DNA of 64,000 nt from the NCBI RefSeq assembly GCF_020360975.1, contig NW_025408680.1, forward strand, positions 806,001 to 870,000. Reading direction: 5' to 3'. This document shows, piece after piece, positions 23,347 to 36,235 of this stretch. The position numbers and the translations under genes were made by a program. This DNA is from Hirsutella rhossiliensis. Taxonomy: Eukaryota > Ascomycota > Sordariomycetes > Hypocreales > Ophiocordycipitaceae. The notes below the pieces were generated by a model that saw only the letters and a program-made list of their open reading frames with translations, did no database searches and was not told the origin of the DNA. How positions within the stretch are numbered: position 1 is the stretch's first letter; the number at the start of each line of letters is the position of its first letter.

Positions 23347-23418
23347 CTTTCTTCTTAATATATTATTTAAATAAGAGCCTAGAATTAAATAAGACCCCTA
23401 GCTACTATATTAAGGGCT

Positions 23419-26041
23419 AGTACTAATAGCTATAGTAATAAGTAAAAGAGCTATACTAGTAATACTTATAAGAAGAGACCTAGTAGTAATAAGATAAATA
23501 AGCTTAATTTATAAAGCTATTTTACTAGATATTATAAGACCTAGACTAACGAGTAACCCTATACTAGATCCTTAATACCCTCTTAACGCTAGCTTTAATA
23601 AATACGCCCCTTACTATTAAGAGGTTAGAGTATAAAGCGGCCCTTAGTAAATAAAAGCTACTACCTTAGCCTACTTAAGATAGTAAGCTAGAGACCTTTT
23701 ACTTCTTCCTTAACTACTTAATAGTAAAATACTATATTAATAAGAAATAAGGCCTTAATAGCTATTAGGAGATAGCTTAGTTCTCGCTCTTATATATACT
23801 ATTAAAGCCTTAGATATAGCGAGTAGCGGGCTTCTAAGAGTAAGGCGGTCTTAGGGGGATAAAAGACCCCTAAGTATTCTTTAACTACTTAGTCTATACC
23901 TTTAGTAACGTATAAGAATAAGAGAAGGCATAGGATAGGCTATAGACCCTTACTTAGTAAGAGGGGCAGTCCTTTAAAGAGTTCTTACTAGAATTTAAAG
24001 AGACCTTAACCTAGGCGGCGGGTAATACTACTTAGGAAGACGGCGCTAAGCTTACCTAGCTATAAAACCTAATCTCCTTAGCGCTCTAAGAGCTACTTAT
24101 CCCTATTATAATACCCTCTACTTATAAGGGCTATATAGCCCGCCTTATAAAGGTAGCCTAAGGATATAAGTAAACGCCGTGCTTTTAAAAGCTATATAAG
24201 CGCTTAGCTTTAAGCGGGACTAATAGGCTAGATAGTTCCTCCTTACTTAACCTATTTATACCTAGGCCTACTCTTAAGTTAGCGGTCGATATAAATAGCG
24301 ACGTCTAAATAGCGGCTATATACCTTAAAAAGCGCGGTAATAGTAAGACCCTAGCCGCTCTATTAGCGGCGTAGTTTAGTAAGACGGCTAAGTAAGTACC
24401 TTATAAGGAAATTAGTAAATAACGTAAAGAGGGCCGCTATATATATTATAGTATAAGTATATATATAGTTAGGTCTTACCCCTACCTCTTAATAAGGAGG
24501 CTAGTAAAGATATAGGTTACTTATACCTTATTAGAATTTAATAATAAGGGAGATAAGGGAACCTCTACTATATATAAAGTAGAGGGAAAAGCTTAGCTTT
24601 AATATAAAGGCGGGCCCTAGAGCCTAGTAAGCTAATACTAGCTAAGGAGGACCTAGTAAGGTATATTAAAGAAGAACCTACTTTAATACTAGTTATTATT
24701 AACTAGACTTACCTTCTCTTTACCTTTATAAATAAAGGTTACTAGTATTATACTATAATTAATAAAGTAAAAGCCTTTAAGCTATACTTACTAATAAAGA
24801 AGATTTACCTTTAGCGTATAAATAGCGCCTTAGCTATAATAGAGGGCGCGGTTATTAAAGGCATTACTTAGGTAGCTATAGAGGTTAACGGCCTCTTACG
24901 GCTACTAATAGTATATATAGTCCCCTAGCTTAAGTTTCCCTTAATTCTTAAGAAGCTATAGTTAATATATATAAAGTTATATTTAGTACTATATAAAGGG
25001 AGGCTATAGTTTAGCCCTATATAGTCCTAGGTCTAGTATAGCGGTAAGGAGGGAGTACTAGATACCCTACTAAACTTATAAGACGCTTAAGAAGTCTTAG
25101 CCTTAGTATTTATAGGTATAATATAGTAAATCTATAAGCGGAAAGGGCCGGCTATAGCTATAGCGTCGATCTACGCGGTTAGCTTAATAGATATTAAGAA
25201 TATACTATAACTAAAGCGCCTTATATTAAAAGAGGAGCTATAGTAGGCTATCCTACCGCGGTTCTATAACCTACTACTACTCTTTTAAAAGAGCGAGGCT
25301 AATAAGTTAAACCCCTATAAGCTAGGCGTAAACTACTTAATACTACTTTATATAAGGGATAATAATAAGGAGCTTCCCTTATTATTTAGGCCGCTATATA
25401 GTATATTATAAGAAGAACTATTAGTATTAAAGAAGACCTTTATAGACCTCCTTAATAAGGGATTTATTAGGGCTAGCTTCTTAAAGGTAGCGGCTCTAGT
25501 CTTATTTATATAAAAGCTAGGAGGGGGACTTTACTTTTATATAAACTACTAAGCGTTAAACGTAATTATATACTTAGACCGGTACCCCCTTTTACTTATA
25601 GGAGAGACCCTCTATAACCTAGTAAAGGTAAAGTAATTTATAAAGCTTAACGTTATCTAAGCGTTTTATAAGGTATAAATAGTATATAAGGAGGAGTAAA
25701 AGATAGCGTTTTATATAAGATATAGCTTATTTAAGTAGATAGTTACCCCCTTCGGCTTAGTAAGTGCCTTAGCTATATTCTAACGTTATATTAACTAGGT
25801 ACTTAAGGGTTTCCTCGATAAGTTTATATTTATATATATAGATAATATTCTTATTTATTTAAGTAGGAGCTATAAAAACTATATATAGAAAGTATAAAAA
25901 GTACTAAACCGCTTAGCAGAGCACGGCTTATACTTAGACTTAGATAAATATAAATTTAGTATTAAGCGCGTTAAATACCTTAGCTTTATTATTATTACGG
26001 GTATAGGTATATAAGTAAACCTAGCTAAGATCTAAGCTATT
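23419..26041 (+). mobile_element. Ty3/gypsy element G2b, main fragment (gag to RT)
   Basis: Resumes after the E target-site repeat. The gag relic aligns with G2c (ETFYFFLNYL-like block near 23695). RT runs from about 25280 to 26041 and includes YIDNILIY near 25835-25855 (original YxDD). It is cut by D inside RT: the frame ...AKI*AI ends at 26041 and resumes as YD*ATL at 61101, in frame when D and one TSD copy are removed. Confidence 0.78.
26037..26041. repeat. Target-site duplication of D, left copy
   Basis: CTATT; the right copy at 61096-61100 is CTATC, one C-to-T difference. Confidence 0.7.
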
Positions 26042-26416
26042 TTAATAAGTAAGATTATACCCTTATAGATATTAGCCCGTTAAAGGGATAAGACCCTTAG
26101 CACTCCCCTTTTAACTTACTTTTAAGTATACTTAAAGGCGTTATAAAAACCTCGATTATTTAATTAAGTATCTTTCTTAATTATAGTTAATTCGAATTTT
26201 TATTTTTCCCCTTTAAAGTAAAGACCGCTAGTTACGCGACTTTAATAAAGATAAAGAGGTATAAAGTAAAGAAATCTCTAAGACTTATATTTATAACCTA
26301 AGGCCCTTAGAGCTATATATAGGACCGATAATTAGATAATTATATAGTTAATTACTCTATTAATCCTTAGCTATATACTATACGTGCTTTAAGTATATAC
26401 CCTCGTCCCTACTAAA
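26042..26416 (+). repeat. 5' LTR of D
   Basis: 375 bases. Aligns with 60720-61095 and 11449-11823. Contains the shared block TTAGCCCGTTAAAGGGATAA. Confidence 0.85.
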
Positions 26417-26494
26417 ACTAGTCTTTAAGGTATAAACTTATTATTCCGTTTTATTTATATAGCGATAAGTAGCTTTATAAAGCTAAGAATACTT

Positions 26495-26499
26495 AGAGG
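26495..26499. repeat. Target-site duplication of C, left copy
   Basis: AGAGG, repeated at 41162-41166. The flanks join to a sequence matching D' at 11881-11920. Confidence 0.85.
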
Positions 26500-26983
26500 T
26501 ATTATAACTATAGTTTAGTAAACCGCGGGGACTAATATATATTATAAGGTTATATAACGTAGGGAGTAAGGAATATTAAATAGACTAACGGGCTAATTAA
26601 GTTTAAAGTAGCGGGTTACTTTAGCGCTTTAATGCTTTATAGCTAGGATCGTAGGATCGCTCTAACGCTTTAGCGCTCTTAAACGATAGGATTACCTAGC
26701 GCTCTTAGCGATCTAAAGAAGCTCTCGAAATATATAAGGAAGGAATAAAATACTCCTTTAAATAGATAGCTTAATAGCTTTTAATATTATAATTATTACG
26801 ATCTCTATTACGATCTTATCTTTAATTTTAATTACTTAATTACCTAGTTATAGTCTATAGTTTATAACCTTTAACTTATTACTAACGTAATGTACTTATT
26901 ATAACTTAAACTACGCCTTATTATATCTATTAATATAAACCCCTTAATAGGTTTATCCCTTAAGAATAATACTAGTCGTTATA
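26500..26983 (+). repeat. 5' LTR of C
   Basis: 484 bases. Begins TATTATAACTATAG (original TGTTATAACC...) and ends GTCGTTATA (original ...TTACA): the TG...CA ends have become TA...TA. Confidence 0.88.
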
Positions 26984-29900
26984 CGTTAAAAGCTCTTATT
27001 TAATATAATACCGTATTACTATAAGTAATATTATAACTATTAATATACCTATATAATAAGCTAAATTAACTAACTCTAGAGCTACTATATCGCCTTAGGA
27101 TATAATACGCGAGATTATTACCCTTTAATATAAGGTATAGTTACTTAGGAATAAAAGAGGCAATAAATAAGTTAGGGACCTTAGAAAAATAGTTAAACTA
27201 AAATAGCTAGGACTATTCGACGGTACTTATAGTACGCTCTAAGACTTTCTTACCTAACTTAAGGCCTACTATTAGTTTTACCCTATTAAACTTTTAGACC
27301 TAGTTAAAAAGGTACTTTATATAGGAAATTATTTATTTAGAATAATACTCGCTTAGTTTAGACTTATTATAAGGGACTTTCTCGATAATTAACTAGTACG
27401 ATAAGATAATAAGATAAACGAAGTCTTTATTAGTTTCTAAGGATTTAAAGAAGCTATTATAAAGGTATTTAGAATAACTAATAAAGAATAGGAGGCTAAA
27501 TAGAAACTTTAAGAACTTTAATAAAAGATCTTAATATCGGATTATATTATAAAGTTCTATTAAGTTACCTTAAAGCTTAATTAAGACGATAAACCTCTTA
27601 TATTACGATTCTATAATAAGCTTAAAAAAGAAGTTAAGGATAAGCTTTATAAGGAAAATCGACCTAATAACCTCTTAGACTATATTACTATAGTAGTATA
27701 AATTAATAATAGATAGTATACGCGACGCTAAAAAAAGAAGTAAGGAAGAGGAAACTAAAACCCTTTTTATAAGAATAACTTTAACTAATAGGCTAACTAT
27801 AAAGAAAAGCGCGAAACTCCTATTACCTATACTTATATAACTAACCTAGGTAGGATAGATCTAAATATAATATAGAAAAGTAAGGGAAAGTATTTTAACT
27901 ATAGGAAACTTAGATATTACTTTAAGGAATATAGATAACCTTATAAGGAAAAGAAAACCTATTAAATACTAGCTTTAAAAGGTAAGAAATACTTAAACGC
28001 TATTAATAAATAGGAACTAAAGTATAAACTCCTTAGTTAGACTATATACTATAACGATAAATATATAGTATACTTAAGTAATAAGAATAGTATTAAATAG
28101 TTCTTAAAGCTATTAAAGAAGACCCTTATAATAATATAATAAAGGGATCTTAAAATATAGAAATAAGTTAAATTTATAGAACTAAAATACCCTTATTTTA
28201 AAGGAGTCTCTTAAGACTAGATTAAGAAGAATAGTAAACGATTCTAAGAAGATATATAAAATAAAATTCGATAATAATAATATATAGTTTATAAATAATA
28301 TAATAAAGAAGATATAGATATAGCCCTTATACTTATAAAATATAAATAGTAACTTAAGGAAGAATAATAAAGTATTAATAATATAAGCTTTAAAGAATAA
28401 GAAATACCTAGAGAAAGGGAAGATAAGAATAAACTTATACTACTACCCTTACTATTAAAGGAAAATACTACGATTAAAGAATAAGCTTTATACTTTAAAG
28501 AATTTAAAGAAATACTTAAAATTAAAACCTAATAAATACCTTAAATTCTTATAGAAAACTAATAAGCTATATTAATTTAATATTAACTAGTACTATATAA
28601 AAGAGACTATACTATAGCTATCGCTATAGTTAATACTTTTATAGCTTTATAATAAGAATAGTAACTATAAAGAGAATTTTTAAATAACCTAAGAATAGTA
28701 CTTAGTTATAAAGAGTATAAGTATATTTTATAGATCTTATACGTTTACTTAGACTATATAATATACTTTTAGATAAAGGTATAATATAACGCCTTCTTAG
28801 TTAGATTTAAAGGATAAGTACTTTCGAAACCCTACCTAAGTATAAAACTAAACTATTAGAAAATCGATTAACGTTACCTAAATAACTAAGTTATATTATT
28901 AAAACCTAATTATAGTATACTACTTAAATACCGCGATAATTATAGTTTATTAATAAGATATCTTTTAGAAATATATAAAATCGATAAATACGCTAAAATA
29001 AAGAAATAGTATAGCGCTACTCGCTTTAAAGTATCTAAAGTATTAATCTTTTAAAGACTTATATAACGAATTAAATATAATAAAGAAGATTATAATAAAT
29101 ATATATACTTAAACTATAAAGTTTATAAATATAAAAAAGCATAAGTATAGTATAAATAATATAATAGTATACTAAAAGATTATTAGTAATATATATAAAG
29201 GCTATAAGCTATATTTAACTAAGGAAAAATCGATATAGAAATACTATATAAAAAATAAAAAGACGCTAAACGAAAACTTAACCTTTAATATAAAAATAAA
29301 TAAAATTATAAAGTATAGTATATAATTAACTATAAAGTAGTATAATATAAATAATATAGTATAATATAAATAATATAGTATTAAGAAATAAGAAATCTTT
29401 AATTAGCTATAAGAAATTAGTCTTTTAAGCCCTAATATAATACTATATAACGAAAATATAAAGAAATAGTATTAATAATAAATCGAAGAAAAATACCTAA
29501 ATAAAATAAATAAAGACTAAGTAAAAAATAAGGTATACTATCTATAAAAGGTCTATAGACTAGTATAATATAATAAGATTTAAGGACCCTATATATAGTA
29601 ATAGTAAGCTATAATAACTAAATAATATTAGATATTTAAATAGCGGGATATTATATATATATACTTTTAAACTATAGCGCGATAGGTAATTACGTTTTAC
29701 TTAAAGTTATTAATTATTACTAACTTATATAGAGATATAAGATAGATCTATATAAACTTATAAATATCGAAGGAGAGGCCTTTAACTATAATAATAGAAT
29801 TATTAATATAGAGATTAATTACCTTAATATTAATATCTAGGGCTATAATAAATAAGTTAACTTCGATATTATAAATATTAAAGAATATAACTTTATATTA

Positions 29901-32843
29901 AGGCTTTTATAGCTATAAAAGAGTAACCTATTAATTAACTAGAAAACTAGCTAGCTATATTAAGATAAAGATATAAGTTTCTAAGACTAATAGATTTAAA
30001 AGAAAGTAAAATTTTATAATAATTTAACTATTAAATAAAATAAAAGGGATAATTATTTAAGTAAATTATTATAGGCTTTAATAATATAAATAAAAATAGT
30101 AACTAAACTAATAGATATAATAAAATCGACTAATAAGACCTATATACTAACTAATATAGCTATATAACCTAGTATCTAATATAAATAGAATAAAGGATAT
30201 AATATAAAGATTTAAAAAGTTATTACTACTTTAAGGAAAGACCTTAAATAAATTAATAAAAAGCTTAAGTTAAGAGAAACTAGCTCTTAAAAGAAAGAAT
30301 AAAGCCTATAAAATAAAATAAAGAATATCCTATAAGAATACCGGAAATAAAATAAACTCTTTAAAGAAGAACTTAAGATACGGTTACTTAAATATAGCTA
30401 ATAAGACTATAAAGTTTATCTTAAGGATAAAATAACGCTAACGTTCTATAAAATCTATAACTTAAACGAAAAGTAACTATAAACGCTACGCGATTACTTT
30501 AATAAGAATCTATAAAAAGGATATATATAAACCTTAATATTTAAAGTAAGCTACCTAGTTATATTTATTTTAAAAAAAACAGTAAGCTATAACTAATTAT
30601 TAACTATAGACGCTTAAATAATATTATAATAAAAGACTAAATACTATTACCGCTTATATCGGAACTATAAGATCGACTATATAGTAAAAGATAGTTTATA
30701 GCTCTTAATATTAAAAGCGCCTATAACTTAATATATATAAAAAAAGGATATAAATAGATAATAGCCTTTAAAACGAAATTTAGACTATTTAAATATCTAA
30801 TAATACTATTTAGACTTATAAATATACTAGTAACCTTTTAATAAATAATTAATAATATCCTATATAAATACTTAGATATCTTTATAGTAGTATACTTAGA
30901 TAATATCTTAATCTTCTTAGATACCTTAGAAAAATATAAGGAATACGTTTATAAGGTACTCTATATACTTAAGAATATAAAGTTATTAGTTAAACTAAAG
31001 AAAAGTAAGTTCTATATATAAGAAGTAGACTTCCTTAAATATATAATCTTATTAAGAGAGATATAAATATAATAAGATAAGATCGACTTAGTTAAAGAAT
31101 AGCTAATACTAAAGAACGTTAAGGATATATAAAGTTTCCTAGGATTTATAAATTACTATTAACGATTTATTAGAGATTTTAGAAAGATTATAGTACTATT
31201 ATATAACTTAATAAAGAAGGAAAAAGAATTTATATAGGATAATAAAGCTAATAAAGCTTTCGAATATATTAAAACTATAATTATATAAGAACTAGTCTTA
31301 ACTACCTTTAATTTAAAATAATAAATTAAACTTAAAACTAATATATTAGACTTTACTTTAAGAGTATAAATCGGATAAAGAGATAATAAAGAAAGACTAT
31401 AATTAATTATATTCTACTTAAAAATGCTATATAGCGTAGAACTTAATTACCCTATTTATAATAAAGAATTCCTTATAATTATTTAAGCTTTTAAGGAATA
31501 TTAATACTACTTTCTTAAAAGTAAATATAAAGTTAAGGTTTATATAGATTATAAGAATATCTTATATTTTATAATAATATAATAGTTAAACGGATAATAG
31601 ATCTAATAAGCTAAATATTTATTAGAATTTAACTATAAAATAATTTATAGAAAAGGAATAGAAAACGGTCGAGCTAATACTATTAGTCGATAAAGTAACT
31701 ATAATATAGGAGTACTTATAGTAAAAGGATAGCTCCTAGAAATTAATAAAAACGGGAACTATTAGTAACGATAGCTAAATATAATATTTAAAGTATAACT
31801 TAACGACTTAATATACTAAAAGATCTTAAAATAAATAAAAGAATATAAAGTACTAAATAAATATAATATATAATATTTAGAAGTTTTAATATATAAAAAT
31901 AAAATCTAGATACTATTAGAATTATAAGATAAAGTTATAAAAGATATATATAAATATTTAATATATAAATACTAAGGAATCTAAAGAATAATAAAATAGA
32001 TTTAATAATAATATAACTTCTTATAGCTTAAAAAGGCAATATAATAAGTTATTAAAGAATATAAACTTTATATATAAAGTAAAGCTAAATAATATAAACT
32101 ATATAAAGAATTATAACTGCTATTAGTACTAGAAAAACTATAGGATTTAATAGCTTTTAACTATATTATAAAGCTATTACTATTAAAAGAACCTATAATT
32201 AACGTTAAGTATAATAGTATATTTATTATTACCGATAGACTAACGAAGTATAGGTACTTCTTACTATATAAAGAAGTAAGTAATATAAAAGAGCTAGTAT
32301 ATATATTCCTATAAACTATTATTAGTAATTATAGACTACTAAATAAGATTATCTTTAATAAAGGAAGTATATTTATAGCTAAGTTTTAGTAAGCTCTTAT
32401 AGTATAATTAAGGACGAAATATAAGCTTAGTATAGCTTATTACCTATAAATAGATAGATAAATAGAACGACTTAACTAAACGCTTAAATAATATTTATAA
32501 TATTATATTAGCTATAAATAAAGCAATTAAGTTAAATAGCTACTAATAGTATAACTAGCTTATAATAGCTTAGTTATAGAAATAACTAAGCTCTTACTAG
32601 TATACGCTAATTATAGATATAACCTAGAAGTATTTAAGGTTACTTAATAAGGACTATAAGTAGAATAAGTAATACTATAAGTAGATTAGCTATAAAAATT
32701 ATATAAAGAAATATAATAAGAACTTTAATTTATTAGAGAACGAATATCTACTTACTATAATCGGAAAAGATTATAAGGACTAATCTTTTAAGAGGGAGAT
32801 ATAGTCTACCTCGTATAATAAAATATTAAAATAAAACGACTAA

Positions 32844-32848
32844 GTAAT
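32844..32848. repeat. Target-site duplication of F, left copy
   Basis: GTAAT, repeated at 39129-39133. Removing F restores the C pol frame exactly. Confidence 0.9.
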
Positions 32849-33543
32849 TATAAGAATATACCCTTATATTCCTAATTTACTATTATAAAGAAATAATAGG
32901 CATAGGGAGGCTTTATAGAATAAGCGAGTAAAAAGAGGCTCTATAATATAGTCTAAGGGAATAACCTTTAAAAGACAAAGACCTTTACTAGATATCTATA
33001 CCTTCCTCTAGGAATGGCGGGTTAGGATAAGCCTATCCTTACAAACAAAAATATATATAAAATGCATAAGTTAATTACGAGCAGAACGGATACCTTATTG
33101 CCTATTTTAGCCTAGCGGTTCCGAAGATATCCGCGATACGAGAATAGGTAGGGCATAGAACATTCTAGTTAAATCTACTACTTATACTAGAACCTATAGT
33201 CTTACGTTAACCACCACGCTATAATTAGACCACCTACTAAGTTAGGAAGATATACTATAGATAGAGCTTTTTAAGCACTATAGAATATACTAGAAAGCTA
33301 ACTAATTAGTCTACTAGTAGGCGAGCAATAGTCTATAAAAGACGAAGGATTTCCCTAGGAGTAGTAGATAGAATAAGTAAGTTAGTAAGTATCTTTTATA
33401 ACGCTATTCTTTTAATATATTATTTAGCCCCTTATATACTCGTTATAAATTCTAGACGAAATCCTACCCTATACTCCTAAACCGATCTTTCCGCTTACGT
33501 TATTAATTACCCGATTCTACGCTTATTGCTTATACCTTTTATA
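32849..33543 (+). repeat. 5' LTR of F
   Basis: 695 bases. Begins TATAAGAATATA and ends CTTTTATA (original TGTAAG...CTTTTACA). Retains unmutated patches around 33000-33160. Confidence 0.92.
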
Positions 33544-34687
33544 GGTTATAAGCCCGGCTTCTCTATAAGTCGGGTAATAACTTCGAAAAATCTTCGAAAT
33601 TCTAATACGACCTCGAATTCTCTAAAATAGGCTCTAAGGATAAGTTCGAATTTACTAAACTTAAGGGTAGTTCTAACTATACCTTTTAGGCTATTCGAAT
33701 ATAGGCTCTTTTAGTTAAAGAGAAGCTTTCTACTACTATATAGTAAGAAAATTACTCGAAAATAAAAGAAGCACTTACTTTTATTTTTCTTCGTATTAAA
33801 GATAGTCCCTTAACCTAAATAAAGCATATAATAAATGCTAAAGAGGCGTAGGATAGGTTAAAAAACCTATATAACCCTATTTCCTTTACCTCGAATTACC
33901 TACTTATAAAGGAGCTTTTTAATACTTCGGTAAGGGATTTCGAATCCCTAGAAAGCTACCTAAATAAGGTAAAAGAAGTATTCGAAGAGCTAAAAGCACG
34001 GAATATTATAATTCTAAAAGTAGTTATTATAGCTTGGATTTTAAACAGCCTTTTAGGTTCGTTTTCTAGCTATATAACTAATATAATATAAGCTCTTTAA
34101 AATAACTTAGAAGCTTTTAATCTAGAGTCTCTCTCTAGTAGTCTTATAGACGAATTTAAGAGGACTAAGTCTCTAGAAAATCCTCCTAAGTAGGCTTTCT
34201 TTACTAAGAAGCCCTAGAAAAAGATAAAAATTATATTATAATATACTTACTATAAAAAGAAATAGTATCTAGTTAAAGATTACTACTATCTTTACCTAGA
34301 AAAGGCCCTTAAAGGCTTTTCTAAATATTAAAAAAATTAAAATAAAGGAATACCTTCTAAGAGGCTTAGAAAACCTTCTATAAAAGGAAATCCTATCGAA
34401 TTAGACTCTTACGTCGATAAGAAGACGAAAAAACCCTCTTCTCTATATATATCGGAAGTAGAAAAAATAGAAATCGATAATTAAACGGATAAAGAACTAG
34501 AAATCGATTTTTCTATTCCTCCTCCTACCCCTAAAGGCTATAAAAGCTCCGAAGAAGAAGCAAAGGTATATATCTCTTCGAATATCCTTAAAAAAGCCGT
34601 ATTTAATAATAGGTAAATAGGACCTTTAAATTCCTCTCGAATTAAAGACCTTATATATAAGGTAAAAGAGAAGGAAATCCCTTATAA

Positions 34688-34788
34688 AACCTTAGAGAAT
34701 AGAAATTTCTATAATTTTATATTACCGGTGCTACCTAGTAGCACCGGTATTATATATAAAATTATAGAAATTTCTATTCTCTAAGGTT
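34688..34788. repeat. 101-base near-perfect palindrome in F
   Basis: Arms 34688-34734 and 34738-34788 are inverted copies differing by a 4-5 base indel, with a 3-base centre (CTA). The inner part (ACCGGTGCTAC...GTAGCACCGGT) is GC-rich in an AT-rich setting. The left arm continues the coding frame (LENRNFYNFIL); the right arm is its inverse. It lies where the protease Asp motif is expected. Confidence 0.88.
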
Positions 34789-36124
34789 AACTAGGGAAAG
34801 GCATCCTATATAATTATTAAAGGCTACGGAGATCTTCTTTTTAGATTTCCGAAAAATAAAAGGCTATTTATCTTAAGAAACTGCCTTTTTATACCTAAAT
34901 TAGGGGTAAATATTATAAGCTAATCGTATTTTAAAAATACTTATGCCTTTATTAATAGCAAGGAAATTTTCCTGCTAGATAACTAAGCTAATATTATATC
35001 TAAAGGAAAATAGTAAGATAACCTTTATATCTTCTCTTTAGAAATTCCTTTCTTAAAGAAGAAAACATTCTTATATAATATTAATAATATAAGGAATAAT
35101 ATAAAGGACCTTAACTTTTATTTATAGCATTTAAGGCTAGGATATATAAGTCTTAAAGCCTTACTAGAAACCTTTAAAAGATATAATAAAGATATAACTA
35201 TCCCTAAGAAGGATATTATAAAAATTAAAGAATGCGAGGCTTATATTAAAGTAAAGGCAACTAATAAAAGGAATAAATCTCTATTTAATAAGGTATATAA
35301 TTACCTTAATAGAGTTACTATTAATATTTAGGGACCTATAAAGACCCCTACTTATAATAAATATACCTCCTTTATATCCTTTTTAGATATAGGGATAAGA
35401 TATTTAGAAATATCTTTAATAAAATCTAAGGTAGAAGCCCTAGATAAATTCTTAGAATATAAAGCCTTAGTTAAAAATAACCGGGATAATATTACTATAA
35501 AGAAAGTCTTTTTAGATAACGTAAAAGAATTCCTATATAAAATAAAACCCTACTACTTAAGAAAGGGAATAAAATATTATACTAGCCCTCCTAGAACTCT
35601 TAAATTAAATGGAGTAATAGAGAGGATTAATAAGACTATTTTAAATAAAGTCCGAGCTATTTTATTTACGGTAAAACTGCCTAAATATCTATAGGAAGAA
35701 GCTATTTTAATAGTAGCCTATTTATATAATAAGACCCCTTACTTACGAATAAGCTTCTAAACTCTTATAGAGAAAAAGGAAAATAAATCTCTAGCCTTAG
35801 AAGACTTAGAGAAAATTAAGACCTTCGGAAGTACTATTTATTATAAAAATAAAGACCACTTAGATAAGCTAGAGATAAGAGCTTATAAGGGTATTATTAT
35901 AGGCTATACTAAAAATACTTATAAAATATATAACTTTTCGAAAAGAAAGGTAATAATTTCTAGAGATATTATTATCCTAGAAAATAAATTTATAGAAAAT
36001 TAAAAGGAAGAAGACCTTAAGGACTTCGACTTTAATACCTTACCTTCTATAAATAAGGTCCCGGATAATTATTTATAAAGGGAACCTATATATAAAGAAG
36101 GCAATAACTCTTCTTTAGAAGAAG

Positions 36125-36235
36125 AGGAAAATAACCCTCTTATAAAGAAGGAAGATAACCCTCTTATAGAGAAGGAAGATAACCCTCTTATAAAGAAGGA
36201 AGATAACCCTTTTATAAAAAAGGGAAATAATCTTC
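36125..36235 (+). repeat. 24-base tandem repeat in F pol
   Basis: About four units coding NPLIKKED-like octapeptides between integrase and RT. An acidic/basic linker; units differ by few bases. Confidence 0.7.

Larger units (their letters stand above)
13720..23418 (-). mobile_element. Non-LTR retrotransposon E (LINE, RNase H end), 5'-truncated, interrupted by A
   Basis: Occupies 13720-15479 and 23347-23418 (about 1.8 kb net), minus strand. The low end starts with a T-rich tract, the expected poly-A of a minus-strand LINE. An RNase H domain is readable in minus frame: FYTNGFKGC (14830-14804, original TDGS), VANVELFAILRVLED (about 14690), IFINSQAAIKKVI (about 14595-14555) and LGIFSNELAN (about 14470-14435). 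The two catalytic Asp read Asn, a G-to-A change. Upstream minus sequence to 15479 looks like the end of the RT region. The 15-base TSD supports target-primed insertion into G2b gag. The Tad1-like label rests on the C-terminal RNase H and is tentative. Confidence 0.65.

Noticed and set aside
36125..36235. CRISPR-like array
   Set aside because: Units are contiguous 24-base coding repeats without spacers inside a copia pol frame.
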